From the NCBI GenBank assembly GCA_963070105.1, contig OY718808.1:3697738-3761737 (forward strand): a stretch of DNA of 64,000 nucleotides, in the 5' to 3' direction. Below the pieces are notes generated by a model. It ran no database searches. It saw only the letters and a program-made list of their open reading frames with translations, and had not been told where the DNA came from. The stretch's first letter is position 1. Each line of letters starts with the position of its first letter. The translations under genes were made by a program, and so were the position numbers. This document shows, piece by piece, positions 52,101-64,000 of this stretch. The stretch is from Litomosoides sigmodontis. Taxonomy: Eukaryota > Nematoda > Chromadorea > Rhabditida > Onchocercidae.

Positions 52101-53902
52101 AGATTTAGAAAAAAATTAGGTAAATTTTTGTCAAAAACTATAAATTTCGTTAACTCCTTGTTTAGGAATAAAAATGTAAAAGAGGAACTTCAAATTCATC
52201 ACTTATTATCAACAACTCTTGTTTTGGATATAGAATTTAGATTGAAATTTGAATGAGACTTTTATCAATAAAGCAAAACAAAATCATATTGCTTACTAAA
52301 ACCACTATTTCTTCAAATACCTTTGGTAAGAGAGGTACTGTTTGCATAAAATCAATTGTATGTATTGTTGGATCAAAATCGCCGTACTCTACTAAAACAA
52401 TCAAATTAAAGAATTAATTTTAAAATGTAAATGTAAGAAAAATAGAGAAAATTTGTTATTAATAATTAATAATAATAATAATAACAATAGTACTAATCCC
52501 ATTATCATTAGTTTTATTTTTGCATTCTGAAATATTTCAAAAATAATTTAGTGAATTCGTCCATCAATTTTGTATTTTATCATTTCATTCGATCAATGGA
52601 GAATGATTGACTAACCCTGAAGACTATATGCTGCAAGATTGATATATTTTTCGAGGGCAACTGTCAATTTACCTCCAACAACATCCAATTTCATCAGGAA
52701 GAAGTAGTATGATCTAAAAAAGAAAAGAGCTTTTAAAATTGGACAATGATTTTTTCCCCTTTTCTGCTTTCGTTCTTCTAATTTTTCTTTTTTTGATTCA
52801 AATTGAAAAGAGAAATCGATTTTCATCTTTCTTGTTTTAGAAAGCAATTGTTACAGTAAAAGAAATTTCAATAAAAATATTCCATTAATGATTGCAATGA
52901 GTGATGCATTCTTCATCTCTATCATTTTTTGGAGGAACAGGAAGAGAAAAAAGTAGTAAAATCGTTTCCTGCAATCTATTAATTAAATTAATAAAAAGCA
53001 ATCTCAATATTAGTAACGATTAATAGTGATCAATCTATTAATGAACTTTTCATTACTAATTAGTAACGCTATGCAACTCTGACCACATTTGCAAATTGTA
53101 AATGTTTTGTGTTTAAATGAAACTAATAGATTTTAGCTTCCATTCCTTCAAATTACCATCATTGACTTGTACGCTAACCTAGCCATTTGATCGGTTAACG
53201 TGAATGCATTCGGCGTGTGATAGAGGACAGCCAATTGTACTTGTCGTGGTTTGCACGCCCATTTCTCGAGTTGACGTCTCAATGGCTTATCAAGTTCCAC
53301 CCAACGCATCATACGATTATCCGGATCGTTTGTTTTCATTTGATATCGTAAGCCAAACATTTCCACCTACAGAACTAATTAAATATTTTTTAAATTAATT
53401 AATAAGTTAGGAGAAGAGAGAAACGATAGTTATAATAAAATGAGCGGAGCAGAGAAGATATGAAAAAAAGATGATTTAGTACTGTTTCACGTAAGCTATG
53501 TAATTTTATCATTAATTCTAATCACTTCATTTACATTACATTAGTGGTACGTACTATCACTACTACCGCACTCCTCGATATAAGACTATGAACGCAAAAA
53601 GAAAAACAAAAATAAGCATTATTATTTAATAGTACAGTAGTAGTGACAGTAGTGGTGGAGCTTTTGAATTCAATTACACTTTTCGTTTCAATTCTACCAA
53701 CCTGATTAAGGTCAACTTTTTGGCTGAGATATTCCATGCATTGGCTTGCGGTACTTTCCGTTGTTAGCGTACACTGTAAGATAGCATAATCACCGATGTA
53801 GACAGTTAAAACGTAAATATCCTGGCTTAGATCGTATCGACCACTCTTTTTGCCCCATTTTAATTTCAGCGGCATATGTAGCATTTTGGATATGATAGTC
53901 AT
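43114..53902 (-). CDS. PTPN14/21: FERM and PTP-domain protein, PTPN14/PTPN21 (Pez) family, probable pseudophosphatase
   Basis: The N-terminal FERM domain starts at 53902 ([109 protein letters not shown]) and spans exons down to about 51060. A long Ser/Thr-rich linker follows (50340-45800) with an alanine run near 48500 and [18 protein letters not shown] near 48600. The PTP domain covers about 45430-43114: [101 protein letters not shown] and a C-terminus ending LQKSRLI, the same ending as PTPN14. Pez proteins act at cell junctions and on Hippo signalling. The catalytic loop HC-x5-R is HCLTGSHE, so the arginine is replaced by glutamate, and the WPD/WPE loop is WES. Activity should be absent. 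One exon joint ahead of the catalytic exon does not match in phase with its best donor. Confidence 0.9.
43475..43672 (-). other. Degenerate PTP active-site exon
   Basis: The exon reads [18 protein letters not shown] then [20 protein letters not shown] up to a GTACG donor. Family members have HCSAGVGRTG at this place. Cysteine and histidine are kept, but the phosphate-binding arginine and the second glycine are lost. Confidence 0.88.
48490..48528 (-). repeat. GCN (alanine) repeat within coding exon
   Basis: Ten to eleven consecutive alanine codons encoded by GCTGCAGCTGCTGC-type sequence lie in the linker of the FERM-PTP protein. The tract may vary in length between strains. Confidence 0.85.
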
Positions 53903-54149
53903 TGCATTTTTCTTCCTGATAACAATTAAAAATTTAATTAATTAAATTACATTTCTGTGCTTTCTGTTTCAATTTTCGGTTTTGCACATAAACAATGAAA
54001 AAGAAAAAAGAAAAACAGCAAAGCATTTTTTGTTTTTTTTAAAGCAAATAAGCAAATAATTTACGAAGTGAATCATTTCCATTTTTATACGTTTGGATTA
54101 AATTTATAAATATTATTGATTTCTAACACTTTAATCAGTACCAGCAATG

Positions 54150-54284
54150 ATATATATATATATATTTATATTTATATTTATATTTATATTTATATTTATA
54201 TTTATATTTATATTTATATTTATATTTATATTTATATTTATATTTATATTTATATTTATATGTGTATATATATATATATGTATG
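54150..54284. repeat. (TTTATA)n hexamer repeat flanked by (TA)n
   Basis: About 17 nearly perfect TTTATA units are bordered by pure TA runs on both sides, as expected of a hexamer expansion born from a TA microsatellite. Confidence 0.95.
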
Positions 54285-55251
54285 CGATTTAATTTTATTA
54301 ATTGTTGAGTAATAACAAAACAGAGTGAGTCAATTTCATATGATCATTTATGCAGCTTAAATTTTAATTTTCAATTTTTTTTAAGTTAAATAGAATTGAC
54401 CCAATGAAGTCTTTGCGTTTCCTTCTTTCTTTAAAATTAAATTATAACTAATGAAAGAATTGTGCATTTAAAATATGAAACAGATGGATTACTCACTCAA
54501 ATAAAATTTCTCAAAAGACAACTGAAATTATGCGCAGCAAAAAATAAGGTAATTTAAATGAGTTAAATTGAACCATATTTAATTCGTATGTTGTTAAATT
54601 ATTACGATGGATGGATGGATGGATCGCTCGTTTGTTTACTTACCTAAATTATTCCAATGAATTTTTGTTTACTTAATAGACTGCTTCCTTCTGTTGTCTA
54701 ATTTATTTTAGTTCATTGCCTATCATCTCTTTACCGTTTAAATTATATCAAAAAACTCGTTTATAAATCACTCATTGAAATAATCATTTTTTTCCTCTAA
54801 TTAACTTTAGCATTTAATTAACACATTTCTTCACGATTTAAAAGTTGCAATTATCAGTGAGATTAGATTATCGATAGAATTTTCCTTTTTTTTGTATATT
54901 GAAAAATTGACGAAATTACATCACAGAGGGTTGGTAGTAGGAACGATGATAATTATTTAAAAAGAAAAGAAAATAGCAAACGAATGATAATCATGACGAT
55001 AATGATAATATCAATGATAACAATATGTGATTCATGGTAAATAATAACAGTAATGATGAGGAAAAATATTAATAATCTAGTTAATAATCATAGTGAAAAA
55101 AAAATGATGGAAATTTTTCTACTAATACGAACACCGATGATAACATTACTGATAGTGGTGATGATAACAAATGCTTCATTAATGAGATAGTGAGTAATTA
55201 TTGATAATAAAAATAAGAATGATAAAATTACGAATTGGTTTTGATGATGCA

Positions 55252-55338
55252 AGCACACACACACACACACGCACACACACACACACACAGGCACACACAC
55301 ACACACGCACACACACACACACGCACACACACACACAC
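55252..55338. repeat. (CA)n repeat with periodic CG/GG interruptions
   Basis: CA dinucleotides are interrupted by GCAC or GGCAC. Open frames on both strands over it are artefacts. Confidence 0.95.
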
Positions 55339-55631
55339 TCTTCATTTCAATTAGAAATAAAAGAACAAGAAAAAAAGTCTAGCAAAAATGTTCGTTAAAA
55401 TATTTTTTCTCATTCTTTCCTTCCCTTTCTCTCTCTCGTTTTCCTCATTTCTTCTCCATTCCTTACATTAATGAAATTCTTCGTTAACAAATTTTATTCG
55501 ATACATCTGATATTTCATAATAAAAAGGGAAGAGAAGCAGTAATATCAGATATTATCAGAAGTCAACACACACTCTGATATTTAATTATCATAATGTCCT
55601 GAATGAATACATCAATCTCTCCTCGTCATCT

Positions 55632-55658
55632 TCCTCTCTCTCTCTCTCTCTCTCTCCT
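55632..55658. repeat. (CT)n repeat
   Basis: An uninterrupted CT run lies in a pyrimidine-rich stretch, followed by A-rich simple sequence at 55770-55810. Confidence 0.9.
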
Positions 55659-56125
55659 CTTCCTTCTTTCGCTCAAAAAAAAAGTTAGATGAAAAAAAAA
55701 GAAGAAATTCTTGTTAAACAATGCTTCCTTTCTCTCGTTTTCATCATTCTCATCGCTATCGAACAAAAAAAAACAAAAAAAAACAAAAAACAAAAAAAAA
55801 ATCGGAAAAAAGAAGAAGCGAAATCATTTTTGATATGCAAATTAGCGAGGTCGACAATTCTCCATTCTATAAATGTACTAAACAACAAAAAAAGAGCGGA
55901 AAAAAAAAACGAAAAAAATGCAGCAAAAATTATCATTCATAAATTACAGAATGGGAAAAAAAATAAACGATAATCAGATATGCATATGGTGCGCAGGCGC
56001 ATATATTCATTACAACGTTAAAATGTTCATCTAGTATTTTCGATTACAAATGCTAGTTAAAGTATTGGTGAAATAATTTTAAATGAAATATTAACAACAA
56101 CAAAGAAAAAGAGAAAACGATTAAA

Positions 56126-56282
56126 TACTTTTATTTGAATATATGCTTTAATGGTTGTGAAGAGAAAAAAAAAGTAAGGATTTTAAAGTCCTAATATAAA
56201 TTAAAATGAAATAATATAAAAAAAATGATGATCAAACACATTTATTTGAATATGCTTTTATGGTTGTGAAGAGAGAAAAATA
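56126..56282. repeat. Direct repeat of about 48 bases
   Basis: Two copies of TTTATTTGAATATNNGCTTTTATGGTTGTGAAGAGA-AAAAA lie at about 56128-56176 and 56239-56284. The second has a two-base deletion. Confidence 0.75.
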
Positions 56283-57007
56283 ATATTTCGGGACATTTAT
56301 CAAGGAATTTTTCACTGTCAATCATAGAATACAGTACACAAGTGAATGTGCTCAAATAAATGCTTTTCCTCAATTAATTTCACCCTCTCCAAACCACTGA
56401 CGCTTCCGCTCACCACATCTGTTCCACATTTTTTTCCTTCCGTAGGCTGCTAATATCAAAAAAAGTAGTAGTTCTTACAGCAATTAGAATTCCATAATTA
56501 ATCATAATTAATCATTTTGTTAGACAAAAAAAAACTACATGTTTGACAACAACAACAACAACACTCATTCTTAAATGACATCAAAATAGTAAATGAAATT
56601 TTCAGTATATTAAAAAAAAAAAGAAGTTTATCTACTGCATAAATAACAGATAGCAGAAGAATTACCAAATAAATGAGCAGGAAAATTTAACAGGTAATCG
56701 ATAAATGAAATACAGTGAATTGCTAAATGAGTGGTAATATGTAATCGATAAATGAAATAGCACCAAATGAAAGAGAGAAAACATTAAACATTTAATTATC
56801 ATTTCAAAATTTCTCATCAATTATCGAAAATATATTTAGTGCTATCATTCCTCAATTTTTTTTCACACAGTCACCATGAATTTCAGCCAAATTTAACTTA
56901 ATTTTTAAAAGAAAAATTGAGCAAAAAAAGACAGTTAGAAACAAATGAGAATTTATGAGTTGGAAGAAAAAATGGAATATCAAGCAATTTTGATGATTGT
57001 ACGTGAG

Positions 57008-57034
57008 TGCGCGTATCTGTGCGTGTGTGTGCGT

Positions 57035-57070
<36 letters not shown>
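57008..57070. repeat. (GT)n repeat
   Basis: GT dinucleotides begin with GC interruptions and end as a pure run. Confidence 0.95.
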
Positions 57071-57969
57071 TGCGTGGACGGAGAAAGAGGAAAAGAAATG
57101 ATTTGACCTAAAATCCGTCTCTCCTCAAATATCATTGATGCGTAAATATGCAATAAAATATTTTTTTCTTTACCTTTGTCTTCCTCTTCCTATTTTTTTT
57201 CTCAAATTTTCACTTTAAAATATGTTGAGCATTGTATTTATATCAAATAAAATTCTACTTTCTCTCTCTCCCTCCGTCTCTCTCTTCCTTTGCAGCGCAC
57301 ACTTACATTTTGCTTGCAAAAGTTTTTTTGAATTTGCAAAAAATTAAAAAAAAAAGAGAGAAATTGGGAAATTCAAAATGATATGAATAATGCGACAGTA
57401 ATAAAATGTGAAATTCATTTTGAATGAATAAAGTGAAACACAACGATTTCACCACCTATTTACTTTAAATTTTATGTCCCCTAAAATTAATTTTCATTTT
57501 TTGAAAAGGAAAAATCAACATTGTAAAACTGTTTCGATGAATTTTTCTTTTCTCTTTCACTCCTAACTACTTCTTCAAATGATTTATAAGTTTTCTAATT
57601 AACGTAGAAGATAATTGCTGTGAAAGAAAAAGAAATCACCTGTTAGTTAATTTATTCATAAATTATAATTTAAAAGGAAGAATGTGAAATTCATGAAATT
57701 TTGAAAGAACTAAGGAAAAAGAAAAAATGCTAATTAAAAATGATGAAAGAGAGATGTGAAACGAAGCAGAGGAGAAAAGAAGAGGAAGAGAGAGAGAGAA
57801 AAAGAGAGAGAGAGAAATTAAACATCGCTTCAGAAGGTATCTTTTTGCATTAATTAACGAAGATTGTTAAAAATATTATAATGATATGAGATGATTGAAT
57901 TGATGACGGAAGATGAATGATCGTAAATTGAGTTGTTTAATTACATAGAAACAAATGAAGAAGTTTAGT

Positions 57970-58003
57970 GGAGAGAGAGAGAGAGAGTGAGAGTGAGAGA
58001 GTA
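57970..58003. repeat. (GA)n repeat
   Basis: A GAGA run with GTGA interruptions; a second GA run lies at 57785-57815. Confidence 0.9.
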
Positions 58004-59267
58004 ACGCGATGACGACGAAATTATACTGAGCAAATTAAGTGAAACAAACCCATCGATAAGATGGCGCTGGAAAACGCCGTGCAATTCTTCGCTGATATTA
58101 GAAATAAAAGTTATGCGTACGTACGTGTACATGTTGTACGTACAGCAAAATATTCGTGTGCTAACGATCACAAGTGGAAATGAAAATGGGAAGGAAGTTG
58201 AGGGTATAGGAGGTGGCGAACTTACATATGCACACCTGATGATGATGACGATGATAGTGGAAAATAACAGGATGCGTCTTAAAAGGTTTTGTTTTTCTTT
58301 TTTTTTTTTGCAAACAGCAGGCATATAATGGAAGTAGGAATGTTTGAAATTAATCATTTCGTAAATTTTTTCCCTTTCATAAAATTAACTATAACAAACT
58401 ATCGATAATTCCTAACATTGTTTTCACAACAATAAATTATTACCGAGTAATGATATTAATGATAATGATAATACGGCCTGCATATACACATAGAAATCAT
58501 GATAATATCATTTATAATAGTACAACATTTACAATGATAATCCTGCCAACAAACGAATATGGTAATTTATGAGCTATATCGATAAATAATTTAAAAAAAA
58601 AAGGACGTGGAAATGGTGGGAATAACATGAAGTGAAGAAGGAGTGAGTACGAGGTAAAAATTACTAGTGATTTTTCACCATTTAATATAGACGATTTGCT
58701 GTATTCATGCATTAACAATAAAATGCTGAAGAAATTTGATTGCAAAATGTTATCAAAACTAATTCACTGAGTACCACAAAAAGAAACAGCGATGTAAATT
58801 GTCAAAAATGGTATTTCTATGATGATGAATGTGAGTAGTGATAAGCTAATAATTAACTCCTACACCAATTAATTGCAGGAGCTGTTTGTGAGGGAAAATC
58901 ACTGTACAGTATAAAGGATGGAAATAAAACAAAGGAAAAGAAAAACGGTGCAAACAGCAATTAAGATAGTAATTAAAAAGAAAAATTATCGTTTAATAAC
59001 AGATTTTTAAAATGATGAAATTTTTTCCTCTCTTCCTATATTTAAAATTTGTTAATTAAACAAAGAAATACATATGGCAATTGTATATGGTTGTACAGAA
59101 GTAGAAAATAGTCGACAAATTTTTCTTCACCTCCTTGCTCTTCACGTCTACCACACTGGGCAGATAAAGTGATGGTGCTGTTGCTGTGTGGTGCGCCGTA
59201 GTATGGTGTCCTTGAACGATTGAAAAACGATTCAATCCACTACCCCACATTCCATTCCTATTCATCA

Positions 59268-59269
<2 letters not shown>

Positions 59270-59308
<39 letters not shown>

Positions 59309-59366
59309 TGCACACACACACGGACACGAACACACACATACACACACACACACACATACACACACA

Positions 59367-59402
<36 letters not shown>

Positions 59403-59456
59403 CACACACGTACACACACACACACACACACGCACACACACACGGACACGCACACA
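59270..59456. repeat. Long compound (CA)n repeat
   Basis: About 185 bases of CA repeat carry interspersed CATA, CGTA, CGGA and GAACA interruptions. All open frames here are repeat translations. Confidence 0.95.
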
Positions 59457-60134
59457 TTGAGTAAATATCTTCTTTAGTTACCTTCCGCCATCGTTAACGC
59501 TGGTGACTTTCCACCTGACCTATAGCTGAATCATTAAAATGAATGCATTCATTCCTCATTTTATTCTAATGCTACGTGCTACCTGTTGTAACTCAATCGT
59601 CCCATATTAACTGATATCATTGAATGAAATGAAATGCTTGCTTGAGAGGTCATTTGCAAACAGTGTTTCGAAAATCATCATTAATTTCTAAATTGGAATT
59701 TTTGTGTTTTTTTTTTAAATATAAGAATAGAGCTATTCAATCCTGCTATATGATTCTCTGCAATTCGCTTACTCTTCCTTCTCACTTTTGCATTCTAATG
59801 ATGAAAACGTTCGTGTGCTAAAAATTGCTAGATGAAAGTGTTAGCAAGTCTTCATCACTCAATTTTTTTCTGTTTGAAAAAGCCACTGATAGCTAATGCA
59901 CCATTTTTTTTCAAGACCTTTTTTTTACAGCATATGGGGCAATTTATGCAGCACCACATTATCTATGCTGGCTCCTTATTCTTACGTCTTTTCATTGTAA
60001 TTTTCAATGTTTTTTGCAATTTTTGAAATTATATTTGAAGCAAAATGAGCAAGGATGGAAATAATTTATCAAATAAACTTCACAATCACAAGTTTAATAA
60101 ATAATTCGATGCCTGCAAATCAACAAATACTATA

Positions 60135-63100
60135 TCAGATATCTGCATCACCACCCGTTAATTTTGCTGGATTATTTAACTCCACATCTTCGAGTGCCCG
60201 ATGAAGTCGTGCAGCCAACTGGAAATTAATACTTGTTAAAAGGAAGGGATCGTTTTTCAGTAAACTAAATTACTAGAATCTGCATATTCCATAATTACCT
60301 GTAAGCCAAATCCCTTGAAGAGAAGAAAGAAATCGCCCAGTTATTAAACTTCACAAAATATTTAATTGCATTCGATTCAAACGAAAAACATATCATATCA
60401 AATAACATTAAGGTAATAAAACTGTCCTTTTCCATAATTATTTGTTTTTTAAAAAGGGTTAGAACTGCAGGAATGTTGTTAGAAAGAGCAATAATGCGAT
60501 CTGTTCCAGAAAACTAATAATTCTTCAGCAGGGAACTGCTAATCCTCAACAGGAAAATCAAGCCAAAATGGAATGAAACATTCCTACACAGTTTCTGCTA
60601 TTCAAAAGAAACCAACTTCGATGGAATTCACATGCTTCACTTCCCATGCTCGTCGGACAAATGATGTCATTAAACATTTATGTAGACTTCCAATACGACC
60701 AATTCGACCGCAACGATGGACATAGTCCGAAATTTGCCGCGGAAAATCGTAATTAATAATATGCCTCAACTGAGGTAAGTCCAAACCCCTGTAGTCTCAT
60801 AATAAAATTTACTGATACATTTGAAGATTTCAAATTTGTAAGAGGAGAAATTCTGCTTTGAAATTTACATGTTTCCTTTCATATCATTTTACGAATGCGT
60901 ATCCTAGAAATTTCGAAGTTACTATGGCTTCTAAACGGATTAAAAATCTGTGCATTTGGAAACAAATACGTCATACAGAACTTTCAATCGCATTTTCATC
61001 ATAGTCAAATGTATTAGAAGTTCAAAATACCTGCTAGCAACATCCGTTGATATGATAATACGCACAGTACCGTTATATAATTCATCGAATACCCGTTCAA
61101 ATCGACAACCTCTCCGCAGACAAATGTGGCCAATGCCCACTTCATCTAACGATCTTGATACGAAGTTTACATTTTTTAAATCCTATAACAGAAAATGTCC
61201 AAAACTTTTGTATGGTGACATTTGTTACGTAACCACAGACTGAATATCTCGAAACGAATCATTATGAAAATCAGCAGTTAGCGAAAACAGCAAATCATTT
61301 GCCCAGATATCGAGAGCTTAAAGAAAAAATAACACACAAAAGGATATCTGAAATCTAACCTTGCAAAAAATTAAAGTTTGACCACTAGCAAAAGACAGCC
61401 CCTTTTGGAGTAACTCTTTCAATTTCTCTAGCTTGTCCATTTCCCTAATTCTGATGAAAGTCTGTTTTATGTGAGGCATAATGCGATGCAAATTCTCAGT
61501 CTTCACACAGTACAAATGTTTACAATCCACTATGCTCTCAGCAATCTGTTGCAACTCGTCCGGATATGTAGCGGATGACAAAATCAAACGTATACCATCT
61601 CAAAATTTAATAAACGAAATTATTTTTTGCTAAAATAAATATTTACATGTTTTGAAGAATCGATACAGCATATGTTAAATTATTTTAGTAGTACTTTGAT
61701 ATTTCAGTAGTATACCATATGTTATGCATGTAACGTATTACTGGGATGCGGTTTCTTTCATATTCTATACCGGTTTTCTTCACAATTATGAAAAAAAAAA
61801 TGATATAGCCTCCAAATTGTTCTCTGAAAATACTGTATAGTTAAAAATAACTTCGAACCTTTACAATTCTTATCGGCCACTGAGTATCGTATTTTAAGTG
61901 GGCGAAGCAGTCCAGTGATATTATTCAGAAAACTGTCATCAAGTAACATGTCGGCTTCGTCCAAAACAATATATTCAATATTGGAAGATGCGAAAAATTC
62001 GGGAGAAAAACTGGGTGTACTAACAAGGACATCCCAATCCTGAAGTCATAATGAATAAAAACATACTGAAGTGTCTCATACGGCCATGTTTTGCTTCTCA
62101 CAATCGAACAATTAGAGTTGATTGTACTTTCTCCAACATCAGATCAAAAATTATTAATATCGAGTTGGAAAAGCCATAAGGATTGTTTTATTTGCAGATT
62201 TTTAAAGGTATACTTCCTTGCTATCCAACTCCTCGCTTCGCCAACTCTTACCACCTCCAACGACTTTGATATTAGTACCTTCGGCAAGTTTGTTAATCAT
62301 CAGTGAAGTTTGGACTCTCAATGCATGCGTAGGAACTAGCACAATACCTATAGAAATGACATGAATTAAAAAAACAGGCAATTCCTCCCAATAAATCAAT
62401 TGCGTGTGAAGATGATTAGAAAAATTATGAATGCTCTCTTATGTTCTCAGGAAACGAAGAGAAAAAGGACACGTATATCATTGTGGATGCTGACCTCTTC
62501 ATAACTTACATGCAAAACAAAGAAGTACAACTTTACCATTCGTTTTTAAAACAAAAAATAACAGCAATGACAACTAAATATTTAGAACAACCTTTTGCGT
62601 GTCGATCCATATTTTGCAACAAAGATGATAGCAGTGGTGCCGCATATGCTGCTGTTTTGCCTGAACCTGTCTCAGCAGTGATGAGAAGGTGTGCATCACT
62701 TTTGAAGGCTCGAAATGCTCGACGCTGCAAATTTGTAGGAAATCAATTTTATTAGAATGGAAAAGAAAGTACCAAAAACTTTAGTGCGTTTATGTTTACA
62801 TAACCTCAAACAAAGTTTTAATTCAAATTGCGGATTGAGCTAATGGCAGTATAAAACCTGTATGATTGTTGGCATGCGAAAACCGAGTTTTCGCACATTC
62901 GCGATGATTGCTGAATCAAGTAGGCTTACATTCTCATCCCAAGAAAACGCTTCATCACGGTTGAATGATGGATTCTGAAAAGTAAGAGATTTTTAGACCT
63001 TCAACATCCTTACAAGATTTAATATATAAGAATCATCAGTAATCATATGTCCCCACTACTAAAACATCTTTTTAGAAAATGACCAGGTGAGTCGGATGTC

Positions 63101-63918
63101 GAAGAATACAAATAATTTCTTATGCAAATAATATATGACAAATCTTTTGATGAAAGAAATAAAAACAAAGAGCTCGTACTCGTCTTGTTATCCCAAATAA
63201 GATAATGAAATAATGAGCAAGTACTATCAAATTATTAGTTCATGTATAATCATACCTTTTTCGAGATTGGATGAATAGTGAACCACTCATTCTTATACTT
63301 GCTTTTCCTCCAGTACGTGCTTACTAACTCTATATTACCGTGAGGATATCGCATACCTTCGTAATGGTTATACTCCTTCCTAGCACACTCTAAAAAGTGA
63401 TTTTTAAAAGTTTAACAATACAATCACAAATGGAAATATTGGGAAAAAAAGACTGAAAAAAATGAGATCATTCATGGCAGCATTTGAAATTTTATGCCAT
63501 AGTAGCAGTTCAGATTCTATTGAACTACTAATGATTCCGCCATTTCTGACAATTTTCCTTGCAGCACTACTGAATTTACAAATTTTTTAATACTTCATTT
63601 GTCCTCGTAAAATTTAGGGCTTTCATTCCCGATTAAAAGGAAGAAGAAAATTTGATTCTACCAAACATAATTAACGGATGGACTATAATTTTGCGCTATT
63701 GATTTCGAAAAAACAAACCAATGATAACTTTTGCTGTACTTCGATCCACACCATATAATTTTTCATACTCTTCTTCAGCTTTTTTCTTTTTCTTTAATTT
63801 TATTCGCTGCTTCCGTGCAAATGCTAACGGTTCTGTGATCACAGGCAACTTTCTGAAAGATTCGAAGAATTCACTACTTCAGCGCATGTTTCCGAAACAA
63901 ACAACCGAATAAATACAT
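60135..63918 (-). CDS. DDX28: DEAD-box RNA helicase, DDX28 type (probably mitochondrial)
   Basis: The exon chain starts at 63878-63918 and continues 63719-63852, 63256-63389, 62858-62974, 62592-62724, one from 62347, one ending near 61857, one from 61598, then two more, a 60617-60788 exon and 60135-60218. All DEAD-box motifs are visible: Q motif region ([12 protein letters not shown]), motif I AETGSGKT, Ia VPTHALR, GG (VGGGKS), Ib [45 protein letters not shown] and [12 protein letters not shown]. The segment [12 protein letters not shown] matches the DDX28 signature LHCIMPHVKQTF, and the C-terminal HVNSIE plus [11 protein letters not shown] matches DDX28 as well. DDX28 acts in mitochondrial large-ribosome assembly in mammals. 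The N-terminus [15 protein letters not shown] is basic and amphipathic, consistent with mitochondrial targeting. The start was chosen because its GTAGTG donor joins in phase to the next exon; that short first exon is the least certain part. Confidence 0.92.
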
Positions 63919-64000
63919 TGATACTAGATTTTTTAAAAAATTCCAATAAAAGCAAATAATTCAAGCACTTGTTATCTTCCTTGAATTTCGATCGTAAAAA
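63919..64000. promoter_or_regulatory. Upstream edge of the DDX28-type gene
   Basis: Only 82 bases remain before the window ends. They are A/T-rich. No core element can be called with confidence. Confidence 0.25.

Larger units (their letters stand above)
53903..60134. other. Gene-poor interval rich in microsatellites
   Basis: I find no exon chain or recognisable domain on either strand over about 6 kb. Long open frames here are translations of CA/GT, CT/GA or A-rich repeats. The left edge is the upstream region or 5' UTR intron of the FERM-PTP gene, and the right edge is the 3' side of the DDX28-type gene. It could hold distal regulatory elements or an untranslated exon, but nothing in the sequence proves it. 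Confidence 0.55.

Noticed and set aside
55088..55398. Open frames rich in Cys-Val and His-Thr
   Set aside because: Microsatellite translation, as above.
59056..59477. Cys/Val and Thr/His open frames on both strands
   Set aside because: They are translations of the CA/GT microsatellite.
60302..60336. Possible 15-nt microexon (GFGLQ) near the helicase C-terminus
   Set aside because: Direct joining of the exon ending at 60617 to the one starting at 60218 gives the DDX28-like IELAAR sequence, so the microexon is not needed.
1..64000. tRNA, rRNA or endosymbiont (Wolbachia) DNA insertions
   Set aside because: I looked for B-box-like GGTTCRANNCC with a matching acceptor stem and for long intronless bacterial-type frames and found none, though a covariance-model scan was not possible here.

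Overview
The window is nuclear DNA of a nematode, most likely a parasitic spirurid/filarial species. It is AT-rich. Genes are split into many short exons (15-600 nt) by small introns with worm-type TTTCAG acceptors and GTAAG/GTATG donors. It also carries the nematode-enriched C6 domain family. The species is inferred from style and gene content; no bacterial, viral or transposon gene was found. Gene models were built by hand by joining exons on splice sites and codon phase. Four closed completely (ERH, the calcium-binding protein, the F-box/LRR protein and the C6 membrane protein).

Layout: 1-3.7 kb is non-coding and repeat-rich. 3.7-11.4 kb (+) holds a BRO1-domain protein of the HD-PTP/PTPN23 (EGO-2) type with no phosphatase domain before its stop. 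12.4-13.0 kb (-) is ERH, tail-to-tail with it. 14.5-15.5 kb (+) is a small predicted secreted protein. 16.9-29.3 kb (-) is one long gene for a predicted type I membrane protein: signal peptide, Thr/Ala-rich mucin-like segment, six C6 domains, one thrombospondin type 1 repeat, a transmembrane helix and a short basic tail. 31.3-33.5 kb (-) is a four-EF-hand protein with two intact loops. 36.4-39.9 kb (-) is an F-box/leucine-rich-repeat protein, and 41.4-42.2 kb carries a broken, partly inverted copy of its 3' exons. 43.1-53.9 kb (-) is a FERM plus PTP-domain protein of the PTPN14/PTPN21 (Pez) family whose catalytic loop is destroyed. 54-60 kb has no recognisable gene and is rich in microsatellites. 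60.1-63.9 kb (-) is a DEAD-box RNA helicase of the mitochondrial DDX28 type.

The genes do not form one pathway. Points worth following are the modular C6 gene (a near-perfect 388-bp duplication that includes an intron, all module joints in phase 1, and a possible alternative first donor that would add a WxxWxxW motif), two PTP-lineage proteins that both appear to have lost catalysis, and the rearranged F-box relic beside a duplicated 216-bp block.
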